Part shown: positions 1 to 9,205 of the stretch, in pieces
Numbering within the stretch: position 1 is the first letter of the stretch
Layout: the number at the start of each line of letters is the position of its first letter
Assembly (NCBI GenBank): GCA_022843025.1
Contig: JALHOL010000001.1
Span: 558,001-622,000, forward strand
Source: Paracoccaceae bacterium
GTDB taxonomy: Bacteria > Pseudomonadota > Alphaproteobacteria > Rhodobacterales > Rhodobacteraceae
Direction of reading: 5' to 3'
Length of the DNA stretch: 64,000 bases
Notes under the pieces: generated by a model
What the model was told of the DNA's origin: nothing
What the model saw: the letters and a program-made list of their open reading frames with translations, nothing else
The model's database searches: none
Program-made: the position numbers and the translations under genes

Positions 1-2
1 AT

Positions 3-788
3 GTCGTCACCGAAGCCGGGTTCGGGGCCGATCTGGGCGCCGAAAAGTTCTTCGACATCAAGTGCCGCAAGGCCGGGCTGAAGCCCGCTGCCGCCGTGAT
101 CGTGGCGACCGTGCGCGCGATGAAGATGAACGGCGGCGTGGCCAAGGCCGATCTGGGGGCCGAGAATGTGGAGGCGGTCAAGAAGGGCTGCCCGAACCTG
201 GGCCGCCATATCGCCAACGTGAAAGGTTTTGGCGTGCCGGTGGTGGTGGCGATCAACCACTTCTTCAGCGATACCGATGCCGAGATCGAGGCCGTGAAGG
301 CCTATGTCGCCGAGCAAGGCGCCGAGGCGATCCTGTGCAAGCACTGGGCGCAGGGGTCGGCTGGGATCGAGGATCTGGCGAAGAAGGTCGTGTCGCTGGC
401 AGAAGGGCCGTCGAACTTTGCGCCGCTTTACCCTGATGATCTGGGCCTGTTTGCCAAGATCGAAGCCATCGCCAAAGGCATCTACCGCGCCGATGGCGTC
501 GAGGCGGACAAGTCGATCCGCGATCAGCTGAAAGGCTGGGAAGCGGCGGGCTATGGCCATCTGCCGATCTGCATCGCCAAGACGCAGTATTCGTTCACCA
601 CCGATCCCACTGTGCGCGGTGCGCCGACCGGGTTCACCATTCCGGTGCGCGAAGTGCGGTTGTCTGCCGGGGCCGGGTTCATCGTGGCAATCTGCGGTGA
701 GATCATGACGATGCCGGGCCTGCCCAAGGTGCCGAGCGCCGAAGTGATCCGGTTGAACGATCAGGGCCATGTCGAGGGGCTGTTCTGA
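3..788 (+). CDS. fhs: Formate--tetrahydrofolate ligase, C-terminal part
   Basis: The reading frame is open from the first bases of the window and ends at TGA 786-788, giving the last 261 residues of formate--tetrahydrofolate ligase; the N-terminal part, including the nucleotide-binding region, lies upstream. Visible family segments are [16 protein letters not shown] at the start, [21 protein letters not shown] in the middle (residues about 64-84 of the fragment) and [13 protein letters not shown] near the end. The enzyme makes 10-formyl-THF from formate, THF and ATP in the cytoplasm. A chorismate mutase and folD follow in the same direction, and FolD acts on the product, so the three probably form a one-carbon folate operon. 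Confidence 0.95.
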   Translation, partial: VVTEAGFGADLGAEKFFDIKCRKAGLKPAAAVIVATVRAMKMNGGVAKADLGAENVEAVKKGCPNLGRHIANVKGFGVPVVVAINHFFSDTDAEIEAVKAYVAEQGAEAILCKHWAQGSAGIEDLAKKVVSLAEGPSNFAPLYPDDLGLFAKIEAIAKGIYRADGVEADKSIRDQLKGWEAAGYGHLPICIAKTQYSFTTDPTVRGAPTGFTIPVREVRLSAGAGFIVAICGEIMTMPGLPKVPSAEVIRLNDQGHVEGLF

Positions 789-857
789 CCCGATCTGTCG
801 CGTTGTCCTTCCGGGATGGCTCTATTACATGAGAGCCATCCTGAGAGGGGGCGAGGC

Positions 858-1154
858 ATGAAGAGGCCAGAAGACTGTACCACGATGGCCGATATCCGGG
901 CCGAGATCGACAGGCTGGATGCGGAACTGGTGGGGCTGTTCGCGCAGCGGACGGCCTATATCGACCGGGCAGCGGCGATCAAGGAACAGGTCGGGCTGCC
1001 GGCGCGGATCGAGGATCGCGTGGAGCAGGTCGTGGAAAACGTGCGGCGTCATGCGGTGGCCCATGGGTTGCCGCCGGACAAGCTGGAAAAGCTGTGGCGC
1101 AAGCTGATCGATTGGTCGATCGAGCGCGAGGAAGACCACCTGCGCAAAGGCTGA
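858..1154 (+). CDS. Chorismate mutase (AroQ type)
   Basis: A 98-residue, all-helical protein beginning MKRPEDCTTMADIRAEIDRL. The pattern IDRLDAELVGLFAQR, followed by IKEQVGLPARIEDRVEQVV, is that of the AroQ-class chorismate mutase fold, which converts chorismate to prephenate as a dimer; the related isochorismate-pyruvate lyases (PchB) cannot be excluded. I chose ATG 858 because a purine-rich GAGAGGGGGCGAGG lies just before it; an in-frame ATG at 816 has no such site. The gene sits between fhs and folD, with about 70 nt to fhs and 51 nt to folD. The link between aromatic synthesis and folate metabolism is by position only. Confidence 0.85.
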   Translation: MKRPEDCTTMADIRAEIDRLDAELVGLFAQRTAYIDRAAAIKEQVGLPARIEDRVEQVVENVRRHAVAHGLPPDKLEKLWRKLIDWSIEREEDHLRKG

Positions 1155-1205
1155 TATCGGGTTGCCTGTGCCGCGGTCTGGGAAAAACGAAGAAGGATCA
1201 GGGAC

Positions 1206-2096
1206 ATGACGGCCAAGGTGATCGACGGCAAGGCCTTTGCGGCGACTGTGCGCGGGCAGGTGGCGGCGCATGTGGCGCGGATAAAGGAAGAGCAGGGGAT
1301 CACGCCGGGATTGGCCGTGGTTCTGGTGGGCGAAGACCCGGCGAGCCAGGTCTATGTGCGCAACAAGCACGCCTCCACCATCGAAGTTGGGATGAACAGC
1401 TTTGAGCATCGCCTGAGCGCCGAGACGGGCGAGGCAGAGTTGCTGGCGCTGATCGACACGCTGAATGCCGATCCGGCGGTGCATGGCATTCTGGTACAAT
1501 TGCCGCTGCCGGGGCATCTGAATTCCGAACTGGTCATCAACCGGATTGATCCGGCCAAGGATGTGGACGGGTTCCATATCTCGAACGTCGGGCTGTTGGG
1601 GACAGGGCAGAAGTCGATGGTGCCCTGCACGCCGCTGGGCTGCCTGATGATGCTGCGCGATCACCATGGCAAGCTGGCGGGGCTGAACGCGGTTGTGGTG
1701 GGGCGGTCCAACATCGTGGGCAAGCCGATGGCGCAATTGCTGTTGGGCGATAGCTGCACGGTGACGATTGCGCATAGCCGGACCAAGGATCTGGCCGAGG
1801 TGTGCAAGCGGGCGGACATTCTGGTGGCGGCCGTGGGGCGGCCCGAGATGATTACCGGCGATATGGTGCGGCCGGGGGCCACGGTGATTGACGTGGGCAT
1901 CAACCGGATCGAGCGGGATGGCAAAGCCAAGCTGGTTGGCGACGTTCACTATGAGAGTGCCGCCGCTGTGGCGGGGGCGATCACCCCGGTGCCGGGTGGG
2001 GTGGGGCCGATGACGATTGCCTGCCTGCTGGCCAATACGCTGACCGCGTGCTGCCGGGCGAATGGCCTGCCGGAGCCGGAAGGTCTGACGGCCTGA
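1206..2096 (+). CDS. folD: Bifunctional methylene-THF dehydrogenase / methenyl-THF cyclohydrolase
   Basis: A full-length FolD of 296 residues. Visible motifs are VYVRNKHAS with the catalytic Tyr/Lys pair (near residue 55), [12 protein letters not shown] (near 97), [10 protein letters not shown], the dinucleotide-binding stretch [18 protein letters not shown] (near 164) and the C-terminal [15 protein letters not shown] signature. It interconverts 5,10-methylene-THF and 10-formyl-THF with NADP. ATG 1206 is preceded by AGAAGGATCAGGGAC, a usable ribosome-binding site. It is the last gene of the fhs - mutase - folD group, and a hairpin with a T-run follows. Confidence 0.97.
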   Translation: MTAKVIDGKAFAATVRGQVAAHVARIKEEQGITPGLAVVLVGEDPASQVYVRNKHASTIEVGMNSFEHRLSAETGEAELLALIDTLNADPAVHGILVQLPLPGHLNSELVINRIDPAKDVDGFHISNVGLLGTGQKSMVPCTPLGCLMMLRDHHGKLAGLNAVVVGRSNIVGKPMAQLLLGDSCTVTIAHSRTKDLAEVCKRADILVAAVGRPEMITGDMVRPGATVIDVGINRIERDGKAKLVGDVHYESAAAVAGAITPVPGGVGPMTIACLLANTLTACCRANGLPEPEGLTA

Positions 2097-2134
2097 GGTA
2101 TGGGGTTCACCCCGCGCAGCGGTCGTGATGATGG

Positions 2135-2170
2135 GGGCGTTCCGGTTGGGCCGGGGCGCCCTTTTCCTTT
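2135..2170 (+). terminator. Probable intrinsic terminator after folD
   Basis: GGGCG TT CCGG, a short TTGGG loop, then CCGG GG CGCCC, followed by TTTTCCTTTT. The stem has one internal TT/GG mismatch. It is 38 nt after the folD stop and also faces the end of the converging pdeM gene. Confidence 0.65.
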
Positions 2171-2195
2171 TGCCGGCGTTGGCGGGAGCCGTTTC

Positions 2196-2837
2196 CTAGA
2201 GGGGGATGGGGAGGGCTTTGGTGCCTGTCAGGATCGCCAGTGCGCCCTTTTGCATCAGGCTTTGCAAGGCCGTGTCATGGGTGGCAAGGCCGCCTGTATA
2301 GGTGCCATAGGCGGGCAGGATCAGGCGGTGCGGGTCTAGCAGAAAGCAGGGGCGCGAGGTGCCTTTGATGCGGGCCTTTGGGTGGTAATGGCCTGAAACC
2401 TCGGCCATTTCTGCGGGGTCGGCGATGTGGCGAAAGGTGAGGGGGCTAAGGGTCAGCGTGGCGCGGTGGGTGCCGCCGATATCAACCGGGCCTGCATCGT
2501 GGTTGCCTTCGATCCAAGTCCAGTCACGCCCGGCCATCAGGCGGGCGAGGCGGAGGCGGGCCTCCTCCTCCAGCCCGTCGGCGGCGGCGAGATCATCGAA
2601 ACTGTCGCCAAGGCAGACCACGCGGGCAGGGGTGGTGCGGTCGATATCAGTTTCGAGTTTTTCCAGCGTGGCGCGGGTTTCATAGGGCGGCAGCAGTGCG
2701 CCGCCGCGGCGGGCAAGGCGTTCGGATTTGCCGAAATGCAGGTCGGACACGCAGAGGAGTGATTGCGCAGGCCAGTAAAGCGCGCCGGAGGGCAGGGCGT
2801 GAAGGGTTTCGCCAGACAGGGTGAAGGCGTGGTGCAT
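2196..2837 (-). CDS. pdeM: Ligase-associated DNA damage response endonuclease PdeM
   Basis: A calcineurin-like metallophosphoesterase of 213 residues from ATG 2837. The metal-binding motifs are all present: SDLHFGKS (about 31-38), LGDSFDD (76-82), GNHD (111-114) and GHYHPKA (149-155). The PdeM family is named for its occurrence beside an ATP-dependent DNA ligase, an exonuclease and an Lhr-type helicase in a DNA repair cluster. Here it directly follows the helicase, with its start 41 nt beyond the helicase stop. A TTG at 2873 is an alternative start, but family members begin near the HAFTLSGETL segment. The ligase and exonuclease genes are not in the window. Confidence 0.9.
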   Translation of the reverse strand: MHHAFTLSGETLHALPSGALYWPAQSLLCVSDLHFGKSERLARRGGALLPPYETRATLEKLETDIDRTTPARVVCLGDSFDDLAAADGLEEEARLRLARLMAGRDWTWIEGNHDAGPVDIGGTHRATLTLSPLTFRHIADPAEMAEVSGHYHPKARIKGTSRPCFLLDPHRLILPAYGTYTGGLATHDTALQSLMQKGALAILTGTKALPIPL

Positions 2838-2878
2838 GGCGCTTGGTTTGCCTTGCCCGGCAAGGGGTTGCAAGGGTG

Positions 2879-5272
2879 TCAGGCGAGGCCTGCTTCCTCC
2901 ATCAACCGGCGGGCGGCGTCTTCGACCATGCGCTCGCGTCCCGTGCCCTGCACCGGGATGCGCCCCGGTTCGAGGAAAAGGGGCGCGGCAAGCGGGGTGA
3001 CGCGGGGCAGGCGGATCAGGTCGATGCGGCCTTCGACGCGGGCGAGCATGTCTTCGATGCGGGAGAAATCGACGAGGCCGCGTTCGGCCTCTTCCCGCGT
3101 GACCTGCAACAGAAGGTGGTCGGGGTCGTATTTGCGCAGCGTGTCATAGAGGATGTCGGAGGAGAAGGTGGCCTGTCGGCCCGATTTGCGGCGGCCCTGA
3201 TGGCTGCGTTCGATGAGGCCTGCGATGATGGCGCTGGCGCGGAAGGTGCGTTTCATCACGGCATTGCCGCCGAGCCAGCTTTCCAGCCCGTCGCGCAAAG
3301 AGCGGAGGTCGAACAGGGGGGCGGCGTCGGTGACGGGATCAAGGCCCCAGATCAGGGTGGCGTAGTCGGTGGCGACAAAGCCCAAGGGGGCAAGGCCCTG
3401 TTCTTCCATGCGTTTTGTCACCAGAAGGGCCAGCGTCTGCATCGCGTTGCGGCCTGCAAATCCGTAGATGCAGAGGTGTTCGCGCCCGTCATGGGGGAAG
3501 GATTCCACCAAGAGGCGGTCGGGCTGCGGCAGCCGCGATACCTCGCGTTGCAGGGCGAGCCAGCTTGCCGTGTGGGCGGGCATATCGGGCCAGCTATCCT
3601 GTTGGAGTTTCGTTAGAATCCGTTCCGTGAGAAGGGTGGACGTGGCGAATTTGGTGCCGTTGAAAGTGGCGACCTTTGGGTCGCGGCCGGGTTGGCGCGT
3701 CACCTCGACCGTCATTTCCTTTAGGCCTTCATAGCGGACGACCTGACCGCCGATGAGAAAGGTGTCGCCGGGGGTGAGGGTTGAGGCGAAGCCTTCTTCC
3801 ACCTCGCCCAGCGGTGTGCCGCCGAGGCGATTTCTTAACCGGACCTTAAGGGTTTCGGTGTCGATGATGGTGCCAAGGTTCTGGCGGATGATGGCGGCGG
3901 TGCGGGGATCGCGAAGCTGCCATTTATCGTTGCGGAACAACAGCCTTTGCCAGCGGTCATAGGCGCGCAGGGCATAGCCGCCGGTGGCGCAGAAATCGAG
4001 GCAGGCGTCGAATTCCGGGCGGGTGAGGGCGGCGTAGGGGCCTGCGCGCACAACCTCGGCAAAGAGAATATCGGCGTCGAAGGGGCCTGCGGCGGCGGTG
4101 AGGAGGATGTGCTGGCAGAGCACATCGCGCGGGCCGGGGCCGCGCGGTTCGCCGTCGAGCGTGTGATCGCGGACGGCATCGAGCGCGGCGCGACATTCCA
4201 CCACTTCGAACCGGTTGGCGGGCAGGATGAGGGCCTTGGAGGGTGCGTTGTAGCGATGGTTGGCACGACCGATCCTTTGCACGAGGCGTTTGACGTTCTT
4301 CGGCGCGCCGACCTGTATCACGAGGTCCACATCGCCCCAGTCGATGCCGAGGTCGAGCGAGCCGGTGCAGACGATGGCGCGGAGCCTCCCTTCGACCATC
4401 GCGGCCTCGACCCTTTCGCGCTGTTCGCGGGCAAGGGAGCCGTGATGAATACCGATGGGAAGCCCGTCGTCGTTCTGTAGCCAGAGATCGTGGAAGAAGA
4501 GTTCCGCCTGCGCGCGGGTGTTGTGAAAGATCAGCGTGGTGCGGTGGCGGCGGACCTGATCGAGGATTGCCTGCATGGCATAGCGGCCACCGCCGCCCGC
4601 CCATGGCGGGGGGGTGTCGGTTTCCAGCATGGCGATATCGGGGTCGGGGCCGGGGTCGGCCTGAAGGATGTCGCATTGGGTTGGGGCGAGATAGCGGGCC
4701 AGCGCGGGCGGGTCTTCGACGGTGGCGGAGAGGCCGACGCGGCGCAGGCCGGGGGCGAGGGTTTCGAGGCGGGAGAGGAGCAGCATCAGTTGGTCGCCGC
4801 GTTTGGATTCGGCGAGCGCGTGAAGCTCGTCGATCACAACCCGTTGGAGGGATTGGAAAATCCTTGGCGCATCTTCGTAGGAGAGAAGGAGGGCGAGGGA
4901 TTCTGGCGTGGTCAGCAGGATATGCGGCGGGTCGGCGCGTTGGCGGCGGCGCTGGGTATAGGTGGTGTCGCCGGTCCGATCCTCGATCCGGATGGGCAGG
5001 CCCGCGCCTTCGACGGGCGTGCGGAGGTTGCGGCGGATGTCGGCGGTGAGGGCCTTGAGGGGCGAGATATAGAGCGTGTGCAGGCCCTTGGCCGGGTGGG
5101 TGCCAAGTTCGGCCAGGGTGGGCAGGAAGCCGGCCAGCGTCTTGCCGCCGCCGGTGGGGGCGATGAGGAGCGTGGCGGGGTTGGCGCTGCGCGCCAGCAT
5201 CGCCTGCTGGTGCGGGTGGAGCGTCCAGCCACGGGCGGAGAACCAGTCGGTGAGGGGTGGGGGAAGGATCAT
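2879..5272 (-). CDS. Ligase-associated DEXH-box helicase (Lhr-like)
   Basis: A superfamily 2 helicase of 797 residues. In order: Q-like motif GWTLHPHQQ, Walker A APTGGGKT (38-45), the DELH box in VVIDELHALAESKRG, motif III LSATVEDP, and the second RecA domain with HHGSLAREQRE, TGSLDLGIDWGDVD and QRIGRANHR; the long C-terminal half is the Lhr-core/DUF4 region. Family members act in DNA damage response with PdeM. I chose ATG 5272 (MILPPPLTDWF), giving the family's usual length. The frame stays open upstream to 5737, but that extension is proline/arginine-rich and unlike the family. Its downstream partner is pdeM. Confidence 0.92.
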   Translation of the reverse strand: MILPPPLTDWFSARGWTLHPHQQAMLARSANPATLLIAPTGGGKTLAGFLPTLAELGTHPAKGLHTLYISPLKALTADIRRNLRTPVEGAGLPIRIEDRTGDTTYTQRRRQRADPPHILLTTPESLALLLSYEDAPRIFQSLQRVVIDELHALAESKRGDQLMLLLSRLETLAPGLRRVGLSATVEDPPALARYLAPTQCDILQADPGPDPDIAMLETDTPPPWAGGGGRYAMQAILDQVRRHRTTLIFHNTRAQAELFFHDLWLQNDDGLPIGIHHGSLAREQRERVEAAMVEGRLRAIVCTGSLDLGIDWGDVDLVIQVGAPKNVKRLVQRIGRANHRYNAPSKALILPANRFEVVECRAALDAVRDHTLDGEPRGPGPRDVLCQHILLTAAAGPFDADILFAEVVRAGPYAALTRPEFDACLDFCATGGYALRAYDRWQRLLFRNDKWQLRDPRTAAIIRQNLGTIIDTETLKVRLRNRLGGTPLGEVEEGFASTLTPGDTFLIGGQVVRYEGLKEMTVEVTRQPGRDPKVATFNGTKFATSTLLTERILTKLQQDSWPDMPAHTASWLALQREVSRLPQPDRLLVESFPHDGREHLCIYGFAGRNAMQTLALLVTKRMEEQGLAPLGFVATDYATLIWGLDPVTDAAPLFDLRSLRDGLESWLGGNAVMKRTFRASAIIAGLIERSHQGRRKSGRQATFSSDILYDTLRKYDPDHLLLQVTREEAERGLVDFSRIEDMLARVEGRIDLIRLPRVTPLAAPLFLEPGRIPVQGTGRERMVEDAARRLMEEAGLA

Positions 5273-5344
5273 ACGGGCAAGGTAGGGCGTGGCGTGGGGC
5301 GGGGGAAGGGCGTTGTGGATCAGGGGGTTGGCGAAAATGGGCTG

Positions 5345-5392
5345 TGCAGCGCCCGGTGCAGATGCCGGTGCAGACGGCTGTGCATACAAATT
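5345..5392. repeat. 12-nt TGCAG-phased tandem repeat, four units
   Basis: TGCAGCGCCCGG, TGCAGATGCCGG, TGCAGACGGCTG and TGCATACAAATT start at 5345, 5357, 5369 and 5381, exactly 12 nt apart. Similar units occur at 34477 and 34489 and one at 52055, all in gene-free DNA. The function is unknown; regularly phased short units can be protein-binding sites or remnants of a dispersed repeat. Confidence 0.6.
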
Positions 5393-5492
5393 CGGATAGG
5401 GCTGGGCGGTTTTTGCCGGGTTCTGTGCGTTTGTGCGTAGTGGGAGATTTCCCGGATTGGGGACTGGAGCGCGGGTTGGAGAGGTCGGATTT

Positions 5493-5514
5493 GGGTATTT
5501 GGGCCAAGATGAAG
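5493..5514 (+). repeat. Dispersed intergenic element, copy 1
   Basis: Contains TATTTGGGCCAAGATGAAG. The same element, exact or slightly changed, lies at 46348-46369 (reverse), 62474-62496 and 62503-62524 (a head-to-head pair) and, more diverged, at 30503-30526. All copies are between genes. Confidence 0.7.
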
Positions 5515-5627
5515 CGGCAAATGGTGGTTCTGCGATGAGGTGGGGTTTTGCGGCGGGCCAAGGTTTTGCGACAGGCGGGGTCGGGAACGGGATTGCCGTT
5601 TGCGGTGGCGCGGCGTAGGGCGGGGGG

Positions 5628-6440
5628 ATGCGGATCCTTTTTCTGGGCGATGTGATGGGGCGGGCGGGGCGTGCGGCGGTGGCGGCACGGCTGCCGGGGC
5701 TGCGCGTGGACTGGGCCCTCGATTTCGTGGTGGTCAATGGCGAGAACGCCTCGAGCGGGGCGGGGTTGACCGGGGAGCATGCAAGGCTGTTGCTGGCGGC
5801 GGGGGCGGATTGCCTGACGCTGGGCGATCACGCCTTTGACCAGAAGGACATGCTGAGCTTTATCGAGACCGAGCCGCGGATCATCCGGCCGATTAATTTC
5901 TCAAAGGTGGCCCCCGGCAAGGGCTGGCGCGTGTTCAACGCGACGCAGGGGCGCAAGGTGCTGGTGGCGCAGGTGCTGGGGCAGGTGTTCATGAAGCGGC
6001 CCTTTGACGACCCGTTTTCGGCCATCGAAGGGGTGTTGAAGACCCATGCTCTTGGCGCCTCGGTGCAGGCGGCGATTGTCGATGTGCATGCAGAGGCGAC
6101 ATCGGAAAAGATGGGGATGGGGCATTGGTGCGACGGGCAGGCCTCGCTGGTGGTGGGGACGCATACGCATGTGCCAACGGCGGATGCGATGATCCTGAAA
6201 GGCGGCACGGCCTATCTGTCGGATGCGGGCATGTGCGGGGATTATGACAGCGTGATCGGGATGGAAAAGCTGGAACCGCTGCGCCGTTTCGTGACCGGCA
6301 TGCCCAAGGCGCGGTTCGAGCCTGCCGAGGGCGAGGCCACGCTGTCGGGCGTGTTCGTGGAGACCGATGACCGGACGGGCAAGGCGCTGCGCGTGGTGCC
6401 GGTGCGGGTGGGCGGGCGGTTGCAGGAGAGCGCGCCGTGA
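5628..6440 (+). CDS. YmdB family metallophosphoesterase
   Basis: A 270-residue protein starting MRILFLGDVMGRAGR. The metal-ligand motifs are GDVMGR (about 7-12), VVNGENAS (about 38-45), LGDHAFDQ (about 66-73) and GTHTHVPTADA (about 174-184), the pattern of the YmdB family (TIGR00282). Characterised members hydrolyse 2',3'-cyclic nucleotides. ATG 5628 follows a GGGCGGGGGG stretch. Its stop overlaps the GTG start of the next transporter gene by 4 nt (GTGA), so the two are translated together. In this order the family is often found near yebC, which lies about 3 kb downstream here. Confidence 0.9.
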   Translation: MRILFLGDVMGRAGRAAVAARLPGLRVDWALDFVVVNGENASSGAGLTGEHARLLLAAGADCLTLGDHAFDQKDMLSFIETEPRIIRPINFSKVAPGKGWRVFNATQGRKVLVAQVLGQVFMKRPFDDPFSAIEGVLKTHALGASVQAAIVDVHAEATSEKMGMGHWCDGQASLVVGTHTHVPTADAMILKGGTAYLSDAGMCGDYDSVIGMEKLEPLRRFVTGMPKARFEPAEGEATLSGVFVETDDRTGKALRVVPVRVGGRLQESAP

Positions 6441-7372
6441 CCGCGACCGTCGGCGCAGCGCAGGGACCCGGACGGCGGGCGCTGATCGGCGTGTTGGTTG
6501 TGTTGGGCATGGGTTGGGGTTTGACCCAGCCTTTGGGAAAGATCGCCACCACGGGCGGGGCGCAGCCTTTCGGGCTCATTTTCTGGCAATTGGTGATCTG
6601 TGTGCTGGTCCTGGGGGCTTTGAGCCTGCCGCGGGGCAAGGGCCTGGTGTTCAGCAGGGCCAGCTTGCGGTTTTATGGGATAGTGGCGGTTCTGGGCACG
6701 CTGGTGCCCAATGCGACCTTTTACCTGTCGGTGGCCCGGCTGCCGTCGGGCATCATGTCGACGATCATTTCGGCGGTGCCGGTGATCGCCTTTCCGATTG
6801 CGCTGTTGTTGGGAATGGAGCGCTTTACCTGGCCGCGCATGGCCGGGTTGGTGCTGGGGTTGGCGGCGGTGGGGTTGATTGCGGCCCCCGGTGCGGTGTT
6901 GCCTGATCCGGCGATGGCGGCCTTTCTGCCGATCGCCCTGATCGGCCCGTTCTGTTATGCGTTGGAGGGGCTATATGTGGCGCGCTATGGCACGGCACAG
7001 ATGGACCCGGTGCAGGCGATGTTCGGGGCATCGGTGATGGGGCTGGCGCTTTGTTTGCCGGTCGCGCTGGTGTCGGGGCAGATGTACAATCCCTTTGCCG
7101 ATTTCGGGCGGGATGAGGTGGCGCTGATCGGATCTTCGGCCATCCATGCGCTGATGTATGCAGGCTATGTCTGGCTGGCGTTCCGGGCGGGGGCGGTGTT
7201 CGCTTCGCAATGTTCCTATATCGTCACGGGGGCGGGGATTTTCTGGGCGATCCTGCTTTTGGGGGAAAGTTTTTCCCCGACGCTCTGGCTTTCGCTTGTT
7301 TTGCTTCTGTGCGGTGTGGCATTGGTCAGCCCGCGCAAGCAGGCGGATGCGGGAGGTGCGCCCACCCCCTGA
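6437..7372 (+). CDS. EamA/DMT superfamily transporter
   Basis: An integral membrane protein of 311 residues with about ten hydrophobic segments in two repeats, as in the 10-TM drug/metabolite transporter (EamA) family. The N-terminal signature GVLVVLGMGWGLTQPLGKIA resembles the first EamA segment. A GTG start at 6437 overlaps the upstream stop (GTGA); translational coupling to the phosphoesterase gene is likely. The substrate cannot be predicted; DMT proteins export or import amino acids and other small metabolites. Confidence 0.88.
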   Translation: MTATVGAAQGPGRRALIGVLVVLGMGWGLTQPLGKIATTGGAQPFGLIFWQLVICVLVLGALSLPRGKGLVFSRASLRFYGIVAVLGTLVPNATFYLSVARLPSGIMSTIISAVPVIAFPIALLLGMERFTWPRMAGLVLGLAAVGLIAAPGAVLPDPAMAAFLPIALIGPFCYALEGLYVARYGTAQMDPVQAMFGASVMGLALCLPVALVSGQMYNPFADFGRDEVALIGSSAIHALMYAGYVWLAFRAGAVFASQCSYIVTGAGIFWAILLLGESFSPTLWLSLVLLLCGVALVSPRKQADAGGAPTP

Positions 7373-7402
7373 CGCGCTGTGAAGGCTATGCGAGGGGACG
7401 GG

Positions 7403-9181
7403 ATGTTTGGTCTTGAGATAGCGGCACAGTGGCAACCCTGGGTGGCGATGGCCATCATGGTGGGGATGTTCGCGCTGTTCCTGCGCGAGACCTATCCGGT
7501 GGAAGTAACAGCGCTGGGCGGGGCAGCGTTGATGCTGGTGCTGGGCATCCTGCCGGTGAAGGACGGGATTTCGGTGCTGTCGAACCCCGCGCCGTGGACC
7601 ATCGTTCTTATGTTTCTGGTGATGGGCGGGCTGGTGCGGACCGGCGCGGTGGAAATGGTGATCCGCGCGGCCGAGCGGCATGTGGGCGACCGGCCCAAGA
7701 TGACCATTGTGGTGCTGTTCGGGTTCATCGCGGTGGCGTCGGCCTTCATGAACAACACGCCCTTGGTGGCGGTGATGATCCCGGTGGTGATGCAGCTTGC
7801 CGTGAAGATGGGGACCGCGCCGTCCAAGCTGTTGATCCCCTTGTCCTATGTCACGGTGATGGGGGGGATGATCACGCTGATCGGCACCTCGACCAATCTG
7901 CTGGTGGACGGGGTGGCGGCGGAAAACGGGCTGGAGCATTTTTCGATCTTTGAGATTGCGCCTCTGGGCATTGCGATCACGCTGGTGGGCGGGGCGTTTC
8001 TGGCGCTGACGGCGAACAAATTGCTGCCGGTGCGCCAGAGCATGGGCGTGCTCCTGAGCGACCGCCGCAAGATGAAGTATTTCACCGAAGTGGCGATCCC
8101 CGAGGACAGCCCGTTGATCGGGCAGGCGGTGCTGGAGATCGACCTGTTCAAGCGCGATGGCGTGCGCCTGATCGACGTGCTGCGCGGGGATGCGTCGCTG
8201 CGGCGCGATCTGGCGCCTGTGGTGTTGGCGGCGGGGGACCGCGTGGTGCTGCGGACGGAGATGACGGAACTGCTGGGTTTGCAGAACCGCAAGGACCTGC
8301 ATCTGGTGGACAAGCTGTCATCGACCCAGACGGAAACGGTGGAGGTGCTGATTTCCCCCGGGTGCCGGATGGAGGGGCGGCGGCTGGGTGAATTGCGGCT
8401 GCGGCGGCGGTACGGGGTTTATGTGCTGGCGGCGCATCGGCGAAACCAGAATATCGGGCGGCAGTTGGATGACCTGACGGTGCGCGTGGGTGACACGCTG
8501 CTTTTGGAAGGCGCGGTGGAGGATATCCAGCGGCTGGCGGCGGATATGGATCTGGTGGATATCAGCCGCCCGTCGATCAAGCCGTTCCGACGGACCAAGG
8601 CCCCGATCGCGGTGGCGGCGCTGGCCGGGATCGTGGTGTTGTCGGCATTTGACGTGGCGCCCATTCTGGCGCTGGGGCTGGTGGCGGTGGCGGTGATCCT
8701 GATCACGCGCTGTGTGGATGCCGAAGAGGCGTTTTCCTTTGTCGACGGGCGGCTGCTGGCGATGATCTTTGCCATGCTGGCGGTGGGGCAGGGGCTGGAT
8801 CATTCGGGCGCGGTGTCGCTGATGGTGGAGGCGGTGGCGCCGTCCATGGCCGGGCTGTCGCCGTTCCTGATGATCCTGAGCGTTTACTTCCTGGGGCTGG
8901 TGCTGACCGAGTTCCTGTCGAATAACGCGGTGGCGGTGATCTACACGCCGATCGTGATCGAGCTGGCGCAATCGTTGGGGCTGGATGCGCGGCCGTTCGT
9001 GGTGGCGGTGATGTTTTCGGCGTCGGTCGCTTTTGCCACGCCAGTGGGGTATCAGACCAACATGATGGTCTATGGCCCCGGCGGATACCGGTTTTCGGAT
9101 TACATGCGGGTGGGGATCCCGTTGAACATCATCACGGGATTGGTGGCGTCGGCCCTGATCCCGCTGATCTGGCCGCTTTGA
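7403..9181 (+). CDS. SLC13-family permease with TrkA-C domains
   Basis: About 592 residues. The N-terminal half of a transport domain carries NNTPLVAVMIPVV and GTSTNLLVDG; a soluble stretch of roughly residues 215-385 contains two RCK/TrkA-C-like units (EVAIPEDSPLIGQAV... and ...ISPGCRMEGRRLGEL); the transport domain then resumes with FLSNNAVAVIYTPI and VGYQTNMMVYGPGGY. This split layout is typical of bacterial DASS/SLC13 anion permeases (sulfate, dicarboxylates). ATG 7403 has GAGGGGACGG before it; in-frame GTG 7379 and ATG 7388 are alternatives. The ion transported cannot be fixed from sequence. Confidence 0.9.
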   Translation: MFGLEIAAQWQPWVAMAIMVGMFALFLRETYPVEVTALGGAALMLVLGILPVKDGISVLSNPAPWTIVLMFLVMGGLVRTGAVEMVIRAAERHVGDRPKMTIVVLFGFIAVASAFMNNTPLVAVMIPVVMQLAVKMGTAPSKLLIPLSYVTVMGGMITLIGTSTNLLVDGVAAENGLEHFSIFEIAPLGIAITLVGGAFLALTANKLLPVRQSMGVLLSDRRKMKYFTEVAIPEDSPLIGQAVLEIDLFKRDGVRLIDVLRGDASLRRDLAPVVLAAGDRVVLRTEMTELLGLQNRKDLHLVDKLSSTQTETVEVLISPGCRMEGRRLGELRLRRRYGVYVLAAHRRNQNIGRQLDDLTVRVGDTLLLEGAVEDIQRLAADMDLVDISRPSIKPFRRTKAPIAVAALAGIVVLSAFDVAPILALGLVAVAVILITRCVDAEEAFSFVDGRLLAMIFAMLAVGQGLDHSGAVSLMVEAVAPSMAGLSPFLMILSVYFLGLVLTEFLSNNAVAVIYTPIVIELAQSLGLDARPFVVAVMFSASVAFATPVGYQTNMMVYGPGGYRFSDYMRVGIPLNIITGLVASALIPLIWPL

Positions 9182-9205
9182 TTGGCCGCTTTGAGGAGAA
9201 ATGCG

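Larger units (their letters stand above)
5273..5627. other. Gene-free divergent region between helicase and ymdB
   Basis: About 355 bases with no convincing gene. It must hold the promoters for both flanking genes. It also contains a four-unit 12-nt TGCAG repeat and one copy of the dispersed TATTTGGGCCAAGATGAAG element, listed separately. The reading frames that cross it are low-complexity, Pro/Arg-rich on one strand and Gly-rich on the other. Confidence 0.6.

Noticed and set aside
5273-5737. Extension of the helicase to residue 952
   Set aside because: The added 155 residues are Pro/Ala-rich, unlike the family, and would cross the 12-nt repeat and the dispersed element and run into ymdB.
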